This document shows, in pieces, positions 1 to 12,368 of a DNA stretch of 64,000 nucleotides. A model generated the notes under the pieces. That model was given only the letters and a program-made list of their open reading frames with translations. It was not told the origin of the DNA and did no database searches. The DNA comes from Centropus unirufus (lineage: Eukaryota; Chordata; Aves; Cuculiformes; Centropidae): contig VYZI01000843.1 of the NCBI GenBank assembly GCA_013397695.1, positions 69,086 through 133,085 of the forward strand. Reading direction: 5' to 3'. The position numbers were made by a program, and so were the translations under genes. Each line of letters opens with the position of its first letter. Within the stretch, counting starts at the first letter, position 1.

Positions 1-3000
1 TTTTCCAGGGGGAAGAGAAGTAATAGTTGGGAGGCAGAAGAATCAATCAGTAGCACAAGAAAATTCCACACCAGGATACTCCTGGCACAGAAAGAACAGT
101 AACAACTTGCAACTAGTTTCATTACTGAATGCACGTTATTAATAGTGAAAGTTGGACATATTTGTTAGATTTATTTGATTTCCTTACGTTATAAAACCCA
201 TAAGCCTATTTAGGTTATCCTGCCCGGTCTGCTGGAAATATACCCAACATCAGCAGTAAAGGAGCCTTCTCCTGGATTCAAACATCCAACTGTACGAACC
301 CTACTACACTGCCAACCAAAATGGAAGCCAGTCCTTTTTCCTTCCTCTCCAAACAGCACTCAGCTGTCTCTGATAATACTGTATAATTTAGCAGCTTTGA
401 AATGGAAGCACAAGTTCAGGTCATACCCACAGTTTGTTCCTCGATCTGCTGTGAGACTGCCAAAATTTGATCTTGGCTTTTACAACACTAGGCTGGGATC
501 AGTGACAAGCCAAGGCTGCTTCTGCCAGTCTGCATAAACCTCTCGAGGATAACAAAGGTAGAGGAAGTGCCTCTGGTAGTCCTGAGGGATATTGAGTAAA
601 GCTACTCCAGCCATTAAACTCTTAATTTCAACAAGAAACTAACAAAACCTGCTAAAACAACCAGTGCATCCCACACAGCTGACATTTCTCACAATGGTTG
701 TTTTCATTTCCCCTTAAAACCAGATGTCACAGAGGAACAATCAACTGCAACACAACAACCATACCTGCTCACAGCTGCATTTGTGCCATTCTGTTCTGCT
801 ATGCCCAGCTTTGGTTTCTGGAAGGAACCACTGCTGACCAAGCATCCCCTAGTGAGGTAGCAGTGCAAGAGGATAAACAGAAAATGGAATTGGTAAATGC
901 TATCACAGTGAATGTATTGGCTTTTATTAGCCTTGCTGGTGGTAAAAAGATTTTTACTGGACCGAGAAACACTACTGGGGATTCTGGTAACCTAGAATAG
1001 ATTATATCAATCAGGGACTCAAAGCCTTTGAGCCTGTCTCACAGCTGTCATACAGCACATACAGATCCTAGTTCATTCCCTTTTGCCATAGTACAATAAA
1101 TACAGAACAGATATAGGCAAGGGGTAGAAAATGTATTAATTTCTTGAATATTTCTCAAAATACATTGAGAAAACAATACATTGTTTTTTGCTCCTACTTT
1201 TTTTTGTCTGCCTTCATCCAACACTCCTTATGCAATATTTCTCCTCACATTATGACATAATTTCTTTAAACAGAATCACGTTTTAACCATTAATTTCAGT
1301 CATGAAAACCCAAATTAAATAGGTGACACAGTCCCGATGTTTGAAAGCAAAACTGCATTGTTAGCAACCACCATAACCCGGATTTGCGCCGAGCAGAGAG
1401 AAGTCCCGGGACACAGAAAGAAGTATCCCTTCACAGGGCTTCAAATTCCTCTGCCAAGTCAACTGTAAATATAGTCATAAAACAAGAAATGAGAGTGAAT
1501 AAGTGTGATCAAAGCATCCTATAAATTTTCTTATGCCTCCCTGCAATTAACCGTGCAGTGGTAAACATTAATCTATTACTAATTTAATCTAAATTAGAGC
1601 AATTTATTTACAGCGCATGCCAACTTTAAACATGAAGAGTCTATTGAGCACAGAATAGAACTGTTCATATCCCAGTCTCATGAAGATAAAACTGAAGAAG
1701 TTTGTGATCTCGTGTGGTTTAGTTTAATCAGTTCATCTTCTCAGTAAGACTACACAGAAGTAGGGGCCACAGAAAGGGAATAAATAAAGGCCATGTTTAA
1801 AACAGGGATTGAGTCAAGATGAAACTAACCGAACTTAACCAGCTTTTTGGCAATTTGAACATACACACAGCCATGAGAAACACAAACAGTGACTTGAACT
1901 GAGGAAAATTGCTGAGTAATGTAAATTAAAATCAAAATGAAACAAAAACGGCCTTTCAGCATGCAAGACAAGAACATACTGCTCTGTTTACAGAAAATTA
2001 GCAATGAAGTGAACACACCCAGTAGCAAAATATTCTCCAACTTTGGCTTTGGTTTTAATAAACGCTGTTGGAAGTCAGCTTGTGATTTCAGATGCTGTTT
2101 GTGTTCCTATAACACAACTCCCAAAATGAGCCTTCCAAGCTGTTCATCCATCATTCACGTGAAGCCATTCTGAGATTAGACAGTGACTGAACAGCAAGTT
2201 TGGAAAAGCTTTTGCCTCCACACAACACACACACAGCCATTGTTTAGGAACAGCTTTGTGTCGTCAGTACCGAGGTCTGGTTTGCAACATTTGCTGCTGT
2301 CGGAGTTTGTCACAGAGCTGTAGTTTCTACAGCATCAGAGAGTTCTTCCATTTAAAACGATGTGTATTTAATTTATCCATGAGGCATTTTACAGAGGCAA
2401 ATATGTGTGTGCACAAAGAAGAGCAGAGCGATTAGTGCGTGCACTGAGCTTTGAGGCAACCCCTTGGATTTTATAATACCAGAACTGCCCTGAATAGCCA
2501 AACTATTTAATGGTATCTATCACAGAGAAGATATTTGGCTCAAAAGCTATAGTCCCAAGATCTTTGGTATTATTTTCTAAATCTGAGAAACAATTTTTGA
2601 CAGAAACTGTGATAACCACTGTATGAACGTTGTATTTTCATTGGCAACCTGCTACTTACATTAAAAAACCTTAAGTCTGCTAAGTGAAAAGCCCACATGC
2701 ATCTCTGATAACAGAGGATAGACAAAAGTAGGGAAATTTCTTGCAGGAAGAGGTGATTCCTCTGCTAGTCTTGTCTCTGAAGATACTCATTGTAGTGGAT
2801 TTCCCATGCTCCTCCTTTAGGACCTTCTCCTCATGTGATATCAGACAGGATCTCTCAGACCTGAGGAAGTTTTGGATGCTGGAAGGGCTGGGTGCTCTCA
2901 GCACAGACCTGTGACAGAGCTGGCTGCCAGCTCCTGCTCCCAAAGGCCACTGTGCATTTCCTTCGTGGACTTCTTCCTCTTCACAGAAAACCTGAAATCT

Positions 3001-4796
3001 TGGCTGCAAGGGTTTGCAGCCTTACTATTCAGTTTTAATCTACAAATCATTTCTTCTCTGGCGGACACCCAGCCTTGTGAAAGCCCCTCATGTGAAGCAC
3101 AGGTACCTCTTCCCATTTTCCTTTCGTTAAGGCACTAAATTATACAGTACAGAAAGCACATGAAGACACTTCTGTTTGAGTGAAGAAGCAGAGAATTCCT
3201 CAGAAAGAACATCCAGAGGACTTCACTTTTATTCAATGGGCTTTTTTTCATCCTGCTCTGACATTTAACTCACAATACCCCGCACAGTTTTCAAGTTTCT
3301 GACAACTCCACAGAATTCCAGAGACTGTGAAAAATATTTCCTGGACTGCCTTGACAACAACATAACGCATTTTTGATTCACAGCATCTGACTGCATACAA
3401 AATACTCTAAAAAATCCCCTCTGTAAGGTGTGACAGGGCCCAAGAGATTCCATTTGGTATCTGTGAGGTCATCCAAAACAGGTTGTGAAGTACCACTTGA
3501 GTTGCCTGCCTCTGGGCTGGAACCAGACCAAGGGCAGAAGATAAATTTATGTAAATTTTTACACATGGAAAATACCCCAAATCACAACTGATTTTCTCAA
3601 ATCAGAGCACAAACTTGTTAGTGCCAGCCTGTGGGTTTCTCTCCACAGAAACCTCAATTTGTCAAGAAGAAATCACATTTGCCTCCTACAACAGAAAATG
3701 GAACTTCAAGGTATGGAAACACAGAGTATATCATAGATCCCAATTTAAATAAGGCTTTTGCCTCACATGACATTTTCAAAACCAAGCAAATGCATTTCAG
3801 ATGAGGCTTCTATGAAAATGGACTCATAACTGTCTGGAAAACCACACTCAGACTAGATCCCAGTCCTTTGGTATCAAAAGGAATGGTGATGTTCAACTAA
3901 GGTGAATGCTGAGTTCCAGATGATTCAATAGAATTTTTTTTAACATCCCAGATGATAGAGTAGAGAAAACACTCCCAAGATTTAAGCAAATGCAAAGTCA
4001 TAAGGGCTACAAGCTCCCCAAAGGACACAGTTAGGATTTCAAAGCATGCTGTCATGACTGAAAAAAGCCAGGGTTCAACACTCTACATGTTAAACAAAAA
4101 TAGTCCAGGGTTTGACTAAGAAAAAGTTGGAAATACAACTACAACTGGAAATGCTTTCAATTGGCACCAGTTGAGGTGTGCTGAAGTAGCTTCTAAGAGT
4201 GGAATCTCACCCACTGACATCTCTAAGACCATCATCCTCAAATAAGCAAATACCACTGGTGGTACAGAAACATCAAATTTTCAGCACAATCTAAGTTGAA
4301 ATGCACTGACTCCAGAAAACCTCGATCAGACTTCTGACAGTTTACAGCCCACTGCAGGCCAGGGAAGCCCCCACCTGACCCTACCAGGAGTCCCATTCAC
4401 CGCACTTCACTGCTATTGGACTTGAGACAGCCCACAGCAAAACCCTGGCAGAGCAGGATAAACATAAATGGAATTATTCATGCAGCAATAGTCTTGGACA
4501 GAATTCAGATGCACAACAGCATCAATTTAGGTTAATAAGTGATGTCTTTAAAATTCACTCAGAATTAGGATTCACATTATGTATTAATATCATACAGTGC
4601 AATTGAAATGGTGTTACACTTCAATCACATTTGGTTTTCATGTCAAACTGTGCCACCACTACCAGTCATTTATGTTTCTCACAAGGAGATCAGCAAGGAA
4701 ATGTGTACCACAAAACTGCCATAGCAGACAGCTACGTTAAGCTACACACCAAGACATAAACAGCATCCATTCACATCTCTCAGGACCGACAGCTTT

Positions 4797-6000
4797 TCTG
4801 AGCCATAGAATGCTACTGGTTCAGATGGATCTCAGGAACTCATCTGTGCAATCCCTCAATCAGGGCAGAGCCACCTATGTATGACCAGGTTGATCAGGCC
4901 TCGTCTGGGTGCATCTTGAGAATCTCCAAGAACTGAGGTTTCACAGCCTGTTGGCCAACCTGTTCTGACCGCAACTACTCACTGTGAAACCAGTTTAGCT
5001 GATCTGGAATTCCCTTTCTGCACTTTTTTCCTGTTACCTCCACAGTGAATAAACAGACAGGAAAAGGAGTGTATTAAATCAGTTTCTGCTGTGCAAAATG
5101 GAGGCAAGCTTTCTGAATCTCCTTATATTTTATGACAGCCACCAGCACCTATTCTATTCTTCAGGAATAACCACATAAAGTTCTTTCATTCCAGAATATC
5201 TCAGTACTTCACATGCTCCAGCTCCACAGTTACCTTGGTACATCTCCACTGGAGGTCCCCTATGTCTTTCTTGTGCTGGGAAGTTTACATCTGTTCTAAT
5301 GGCATTTCACCAGTGCCAAGCAGGGAAAACAATCATATCCCTTGACCTCCTGCCTAGCCCATCAAGTCCTATTCACCAAAGCTCAGCTGCTGCTCAGCAT
5401 CTACCACTGCGTGGAGCCACTCTGGCTCCGACGTACAGCTCTGCATGTGTCTGTTGGATTCTGAGGTTCCCACCAGCCCACATCTCCAGCCTGGTGGGTC
5501 CCCCTCTGCCAGCATGTCTGCTGCTCCTTTCAACATGGCATGTAGATCCACTGCAGATGCTCTCTGTCCCACTATCCACTGTTGAAGACAGGAGACCCTC
5601 TCTGTCCCAGAATCAAGCCTTGAGTAATGCCACTCATTGCTGGTCTTCACCCACTCACTATCACACAGGGAGCCTGCAGGATTGGCCGGCTCCCCACACT
5701 CCCCATCATCTACCTTTCCAGTCTGTATTTCCCTGGTTTAGCTGCAGGGATACTACTGGAGGGATACTACGGTGTCAAAGGCTTTGCAAATGGCAAAATA
5801 AACAATACTCACTTCTCTCAACCACAGGGTCAGTCATTTAATCTTAGAAGTTACTGGGATAGCTGGGCACAACTTGCTCTTTGTAAATCCATGCTGTATT
5901 TTCCCTGTCATCATCATCTCTTTCATGTACCTGAAATATGCCTTCTAGGGGGAATTGCTCCATAACCTTCCCTGAAAAGGTTTCAGTTCCAGCTGAGCTT
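4797..6000 (-). mobile_element. Ancient degraded CR1 LINE
   Basis: The plus strand reads as a diverged reverse complement of a CR1. Near 4890-4980 there is GATCAGGCCTCGTCTGGGTG followed by a match to the usual 'notes to clinical-style' CR1 3' block (CACAGCCTGTTGGCCAACCT). Near 5480-5510 there is CTGGTGGGTCCCCCTCTG, and near 5770-5800 GGTGTCAAAGGCTTTGCAAA, the conserved block from the reverse transcriptase end. These occur in the expected CR1 order. It is 5'-truncated and heavily mutated. Edges are approximate. The 180-codon plus-strand open frame inside it is a by-product. Confidence 0.7.
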
Positions 6001-6927
6001 CATCATTGCTAGTTCACAACCCTCCTCCCTGCTTCCCCAAGCCGTCCTTCCAAAAAAGCCTGTAGTCTTTCCTTGCAACTATCCGGTCTCTATAATCCCA
6101 AATGCCTTACAGCTCTGCAGCTACATGTAGCCTTCCAATTGTCCTCCCCGTTTCCCACGCTTTTAACATTAATTCACACGCTGAACACCCTTGTTTGGAT
6201 ATAGACTATTTTTCATGAAAATTTAAGTTTCAAGAAGTGGACAGTTCCACAACAAAGCATCCTGACGCGGAGCACTGCTGGGTTCAGTACATTCTGTTGG
6301 AGGTTCTGCTCCTCGCTCACCAGTACAGCATAGAGCAGCAAACACTGACTTTTGCAGTATTAAAGTACAAAAATCACACTGTAGCCTACACTTTCTTTGG
6401 AATTTTGAAGGTGCAGAGCAACTCAAATAGTGTTTTGAAATTGTTCTCTAAATAACATGGCACATATTTTACAGTCTCTGACTTTTCTTCATACAGCAAT
6501 CAATAATCACTCCTTTTTTTGGTGCCTGAGTACTTGTCAAATGCCTGTCACATGGGGGTAACAGGGAACCATCTGCCTTCCTCCCCCAAAGGCTCCTCCT
6601 TTCCCTCATTACCACCTGTTCTTGTTTCAGTTCCCAAACAGCAATTCTGAGGAACGCCAGCCACTAAAAGAGGGCAGGTCGTGAGTCCTGGTGGAATTTT
6701 TCAGTCTTGTCATCAGCAGTGAACCTCCACCAAGAAAACCAAATGTATCCATTACTGAGGTTTTCACAGAGCACACAAAACAACGCTGTAAAAATGATGA
6801 TGAGAAAGAGCTTTGTTATAACTGAGTGCATTTGTGTATCTGCTCCTTAAGTGTGATGGTCAGCGGCCAACTCACTAGGGTCTGACTGCAAGTGAAACAG
6901 GCCAATTGTGGGTAAAAAAAAATAAAA

Positions 6928-6962
6928 NNNNNNNNNNNNNNNNNNNNNNNNNNNNNNNNNNN
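6928..6962. other. Assembly gap (35 N)
   Basis: A run of 35 unknown bases directly follows an A-rich tract (GGTAAAAAAAAATAAAA). It is probably an unresolved homopolymer or short gap in the assembly. Two open frames across it are artefacts. Confidence 0.99.
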
Positions 6963-9900
6963 CAAGGTCATTACCAAGGCACAACTGAGGTTCTTCCTTC
7001 TCACTGGGATGTGGTCGCACTGGCAGGATAGAAGACCAGCTCTCTCCCACTCATCGTGGCACAGCGAGGAGCACCACAGCTGCCAAAGGCCAGGAGGACG
7101 CACATGCTGAAGCACCCAGGAATTGAGGCACATCCTGTTCTTTAGGTCATTCTAAGAGGCAGACCAGGCAGCAGAGCCACAGCTCCACTGACATTCCCAA
7201 AGGCACGTAGCCTCCTGGGGAAGGCCAGTAACTGAGAAACAGAGACACAGCTCCAAATCTCAAAGCAGCTGGGATGCTTTCTGACCCCCTTGCAAAATTC
7301 TACCCCTGAATTTCAGTACGGGGGATGCCAGTAGAGTATTTAAGTCAGACCACTTTACCTTATTCCTACTCCTTCTGCTCCCCTTTCAGCCTTCTCATTT
7401 AAACAGTTGTCCTAAAATCCCTCTCTCAATGCCACAGTTGTCTTCTACCCTTTGCAGAAAATGCAGGAGTTACAGATTTTGTACAGCAAATCCTTCCCAA
7501 GTGCCATATTCTAAGCTTGCTAACAGAGAATCACAGAATGTGAAAATAAAAAAGCCACTTCAAATAGCTTCTAAATTACCCTTTTTTTTAGCCAGTCAAT
7601 TCTTGGGTTTAGTATTTTCCATAAATAACTTCTGCACATACTGCAAGCCTTTCACAATCACATTAATAAGAATCTCTGTCTTCACCAGCCTGTGTGGCCA
7701 TGCACAACATGCTCTCCCACACCTTCATCCACAGAAACCATCATTGCGCAGAGGGAACAGTGAATGACCAAAATGCCACCACCTGCAAAGTCAGACATCG
7801 GTGTCCAAGTGCAGAAAGATTTTTTGGGGCAGATGAATCAAGTTCTATATGCATATTGTATTTAAAAATTATGCCACCTTCCAAGACTGCAGAAAGCACA
7901 GATTTGGCATTGAGCTCTCTGACCCCTCAGAAATCCTTGATAAAGCTATGGGAGAGCATGGGGCAGCAAACCCAACAAGCTGGACAATTTCCATGTGAAG
8001 GGTTTAGAATGAAATAAGTTAATGTACAGAAAAGACAACGAAGTTCTGATCCGATAGGCAAACTGCAAGCAGTTTTTTTGGTTAATGTCTATCCAACCTT
8101 GGTCAGCAGACCTCCCTTGAAGACTCTGCCTTTTCCAGGTACTCCCACACCTCTCGGCTGGCAGTGAATAAGCCTCTTCCTCACTGTCAGTCACATCCAG
8201 CCTAACGCTGGGTCCATTTATAGATGCTCACATGACAGTCTTGATCCATTTCTTCAACACTGGTCCATAAAGAATACATATGGCCTCCCTGAGAAATTCC
8301 ACAATGTTTCTATTTTCCAACTTAAATTATTAAAGAGCAAGTTGATATGATAAGCCAAAGGGCTAACTGAAAATAGTTTGCAAATAGCTAGATGTTTGCC
8401 AATTCCACTTCAGAAGGAGAACATAGAGAAAAGCAAGGGAAGGGATGCACTGCTAACTTGGAAGAACTTCAATGAACACTTCATCAACATTCTTCCATTG
8501 AAATTACCTTTCAAATTGGCAAAGTAGGTATTTCTCATCATCAGGTATGATGTTGAAAATATAACTTTCTGAATTAGTGATCAAATCATACAGAATATTT
8601 CTTGCTTAAATTAGTGGTTTTAACTTTCCTACCAAGACACCTGTCCTGAAAGAACTGCTATATACAATACCGTCACTCTGTCCCTGAATATTGATTCCTT
8701 CCTTGCTGTTCATATATTGGGAGAAGGTATTAGGATATCAAATATCTGTATGTTCTTTGCCTGTGTGTACCACTTTTCATATATCACAACCAAGTAAGGC
8801 ACAGTGTATTCAGCCGTGGTTGCAGTGTTTGACACAACTGCTGAACAGAACAAAGCTCTTTCAGTGCTGTACAGGTGGGTTATCACTACTGCTGGAAAAC
8901 AACAACTAAGATGCATTGGCGTTACACAAGGGTTGCATTGCTAAAAACAGTGCAGGCCACGTAACAAAGCAGTATGGTGTCCTGGGCGATCTGTACACCC
9001 AAATGAGACTCCACCAACATTGCATCCACAATCCTTTGGCAGCATGCAAAAGAAAAAGGACAGCATTATAAGGCAAAGTCCTTCATATAACCAGATGGGT
9101 TGCCAGAGCAGAACAGGAAGGAGAAACCCATCATGGTGAGGGGCGGGGAGAGAGGAAGAAGAGTGAGACCACAGAAACTACAGCTCTAACAGTAATAGTA
9201 ATTCCCAAACCACTACTGGAAGCTGGGTGAAAGCACAACCTTGGGCAGAGCTTCAAAACCCAAGGACATCATTTATTCAGTATTTTTCAAACATGCAGAA
9301 TTCAAACATATAGAATAATGCTTCCACTTGAAAGGTTTCAAAACTACTCCGGTGATTCATGCATAGAGCAGAAATTAAAAAAACACTTTTAATACTTCTT
9401 CTGGCAACCTGATGACAGTAGGGCCACCATGGGATCCGGGCACCTCTCCCTGCTCAGAGACTGAAATCCCACAGCTCCATAGCATCACAGCTACTGAATC
9501 CAGTAGAGGGCACCTTATCTTTCCCAAATAGCTGTGGAAGTACGTGCATCTCTCCAGCCAGCAATGGCAGATGCCCACATCCAAAGTAGAATTCAAGAGA
9601 AGTTATAATTCACAACTATGATACAAAACAATCAGAGAAGAACTGGGAAATTTCTCTCTCTGTGGCATGTAACAGTTTCCTCTGCAGGCTGAATGCCAAG
9701 CCCAGCTCTAGCAAATTCACGACTGTTAGCATTGCAAGTGAGTCACGCCATGCCCCAGACCATACATAAGGCTGTTTCTCCTAAATCCTAAATCCTTTTG
9801 ATGCAAATAAAAGAAATTAGAATCATGAAACAATACCCCAAAAAACAGGCAACAAAGCCCCCAGAAGTACAGAATGAATATTTTTTTTCTGACTTCTCTC

Positions 9901-10641
9901 CCCTCCTCCCCCTGACTATTGGTTTACTTCCTTGTGCTCCTATGAATGATTATTAAGGATCCTCTGACCCCAAGGAAAAAAAAGCTCATGCCTTAGGATA
10001 TATTTGCACAACCCTTGCTTCTGGATAGTAGTGGTTCTTTAATCATAACAGCAATTATTCTCTTTTAACATCCAAAATATGCAGTGCAGGGCACTGCAAG
10101 GAGGTAAGTACTTACTGCTAGCAATCCCACCAACTGGAGCACGGTAACAAACATTTATCTTAACCTGCAGCTAGCACTCCAAAAAAAAAAATGCTGCAGT
10201 TGAAGACTGCAGCAATAACAACACAACTTTTCAAACTAACAGCAGAAAAGTAGCTTCTGACATTGGGATGACTTCTATGTAAAATACTTTGTCTGAGGCA
10301 TTTATCTTTCAGGTTTGTAATTTCAGGGACTGCTTTCATTTTGACTATCCTCTTGTTTTTTAAAGATCTCAACAGGCAATGATATTTCACATTTCTGTCC
10401 ACGGTTTATTATTGCCCTAAATACTCCCTACGTATTTTCCAAAACAGAAGGTGAATCCTATAGAACTCCTTAATTTCCCCTAAGTAACTTAACTGCACAG
10501 AAGGCGACCCTGAACCACTATCAGATTTTAACAAAGCTTTCTACTCAAGCTGAGTTGTAAGTACAACACCTCATCTGGAAATGGTCCCCTGAAACAGCCC
10601 TTCCCCATCTCTTGGTGCTGCATCATCACAGTTTATCTTAC

Positions 10642-10762
10642 CAAGGTCAAGTATTATCAGCTGGGCTCCGGCCTGTGCGTTTCCAACATCATTTTCTGCA
10701 ATGCACTGATAGAATCCTTCATCCGATTTCACCAGACCCAAAACTTGCAGATTATGTTCTTT
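10642..10762 (-). CDS. NEO1: Neogenin exon encoding second half of Ig domain 4
   Basis: The minus-strand exon starts after ATTACTCCTCAG (AG at 10764-10763) and ends before GTAAGA (GT at 10641-10640). It is 121 bases, phase 0 in and phase 1 out, with 40 whole codons plus one base. The peptide opens [17 protein letters not shown], carries the F-strand signature DEGFYQC (cysteine at residue 20) that pairs with the cysteine in 11594-11748, and continues [19 protein letters not shown]. This is near-identical to vertebrate neogenin. It ends IILDL plus a split Gly. The mammalian protein, as I recall it, reads IILEH here and runs into a Ser/Thr/Pro-rich linker before the first fibronectin III repeat, so the linker exon should follow. 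No linker or fibronectin exon was recognised in the remaining 10.6 kb. Confidence 0.96.
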
Positions 10763-11593
10763 CTGAGGAGTAATGGAAAATCACAATACTTAAAAATGGG
10801 TTGCAATTGCAAAAACAATGGTGCTATTATGGCACATTACCATGACAGGAGACTCAACAGTGACATGGAAAAGTATATTTGGAGTTCCTGGCAGATTTCA
10901 TCTCTCTTGCCCTGAATCCTCAAATTATACGGTATCAAAAAGCAGCAGCATCTCTTGCTAATGGCTATCATTTTCTAGCATCACATATCATTGAAAGTCA
11001 TAACATTTCCACAGCAATTTTTGCAATACTTTAAGCACTGCCTATAACTGCACAGCTCACTGTTACACCCCCACGGCCTCAGGTATATGTAATTACACAA
11101 TCATTAAGTTCTCAACCATGTCTCAGTAATGACTGTCACTACGTCTACAATTTCACTCCAGAAGCACCAGGATACAAAATTCATGATCCACAACTGAGCT
11201 ATATTTATGTCAGAACTCCTGTTTGCAACTGTGATTTCCATTGACCACAGATGACTGCAGAAAGCACAGCATAGCGCTCACAGCAAGGCTGTGCTTCAAC
11301 AGGTTCAACCCGAAAAGTGTGTCTTGTCGCTTTGTGTGCATCTGTGTGTCACAGAATACCTAAGCTATAAAGAAGTCAACTCATACTATACAAGCAACAT
11401 GCCTTAGCGTTTCAGTAAAAATAACTGAATTATGGAGAACTAAAGGTTTCGAGAAAACGTTTCTCTGCCAGGCCCAAAATATCAATAGTACAAAAATAGA
11501 AAGCCTGTCCTATAAAAGAACTCACGTGTACATGTAGAGAACTCACGGAAGAACAACAGCTTAAAAAATCTGCAAAACGGACAATGTACTTAC
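10763..11593 (-). other. NEO1: NEO1 intron splitting Ig4 (831 bases)
   Basis: This short phase-0 intron lies between the two Ig4 exons. It has GTAAGT at the donor and CTCCTCAG at the acceptor. It contains no recognisable repeat. The sequence is unremarkable and AT-leaning. Confidence 0.9.
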
Positions 11594-11748
11594 AACAATT
11601 TTGAAATAGTCACTTGGGATCACCATGTCTCCATTCTTGACCCATTTCACTGTTGGAGTTGGTTTTCCAGTCACCTCACACTCAAACACGATGTCCATAG
11701 ATTCATGAGCATAAATATTTGCTGGCCGCTTCAGAAATTTGGGAGAAA
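11594..11748 (-). CDS. NEO1: Neogenin exon encoding first half of Ig domain 4
   Basis: The minus-strand exon begins after a pyrimidine-rich stretch ending TTTTATGTGAAG (AG at 11750-11749) and ends before a consensus GTAAGT donor (GT at 11593-11592). It is 155 bases, entering in phase 1 (G/TT, Val) and leaving in phase 0, with 51 whole codons. It opens VSPKFLKRPANIYAHESMD, followed by the B-strand cysteine in FECEV (residue 24) and the core tryptophan in TVKWVKNGD (36), and ends SDYFKIV. The segments ANIYAHESMDIVFECEVTGK and TPTVKWVKNGD match neogenin. DCC shares some of this domain (YESMD, VIPSDYF), but AHESMD and KPTPTVKW favour NEO1. It has no stop in frame and joins directly to the exon at 10642-10762 to finish Ig4. 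Confidence 0.96.
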
Positions 11749-12340
11749 CTTCACATAAAATGGAAGAAAGATAAAAGAAGGCGTTAGCATCCCCAAACCC
11801 ACATCAGCTGTGCTCAAACTCTAACTCCACACAAAAAGACGGCATCAGGGACTCAAGCCCAAACAGCAGCAATGTTGGCAGAAGCTTTCATATCTGGGTT
11901 TGATAACACAGAGCTGGCATCAGCTTCCATTTCACAAATTACATTTGGGTCAGCTGAACAGCCACCCATTTTAATGTGACATGACCGCTTGAGAATACAT
12001 GAGGGGAGAAATCAAACTGAAATGTGTGAAGTGTAAAGTTAAAATGTATTTTAAAACTAAGAGATATAGATATCATTTGGAAAAAAAAAAATAATGTTTC
12101 TGTGGTTGAAGACAACGTTGTGGGATCCCTTATCCACCAAAGGCATGTTGCTGCATGCTAAAGAGCCCGCAGCAGACAGCGCACACAATGAGGATTCCAG
12201 ACATCCCTCACACCCACCTTCAGATGCTCCAAGTTCAGCTCAGCCAATCATTTAGTCCTTAATTTTGCAACACTTCTGTGTGCCTTCCACAAATAATGAA
12301 GGGCAAGCTCCCAGCAAGACAGTGAAAGTTAAACAAAAGC

Positions 12341-12368
12341 CTTCACACACACACAAGCCCCCCCGCAG
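12341..12368. repeat. CA-rich simple sequence and C run
   Basis: The sequence TTCACACACACACAAGCCCC followed by CCCCGCAG is a short microsatellite-like stretch. Similar small CA/C runs occur near 2220-2236 and 20546-20565. Confidence 0.75.

Larger units (their letters stand above)
1..10641 (-). other. NEO1: NEO1 intron after the Ig4 exons (incomplete)
   Basis: This is the intron following the last visible coding exon, and it runs off the left edge. It holds an old CR1 in gene-sense orientation (about 4797-6000), an assembly gap (6928-6962) and an A/T-rich unique stretch near 1520-1640. Many short open frames occur on both strands, but none shows a recognisable domain, splice context or neogenin linker or fibronectin III motif. 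I see no other gene in it. Confidence 0.8.

Noticed and set aside
5299..5841. 180-codon plus-strand open frame
   Set aside because: It lies within an ancient reverse-oriented CR1. It has no domain and low-complexity Ser/Pro/Leu composition.
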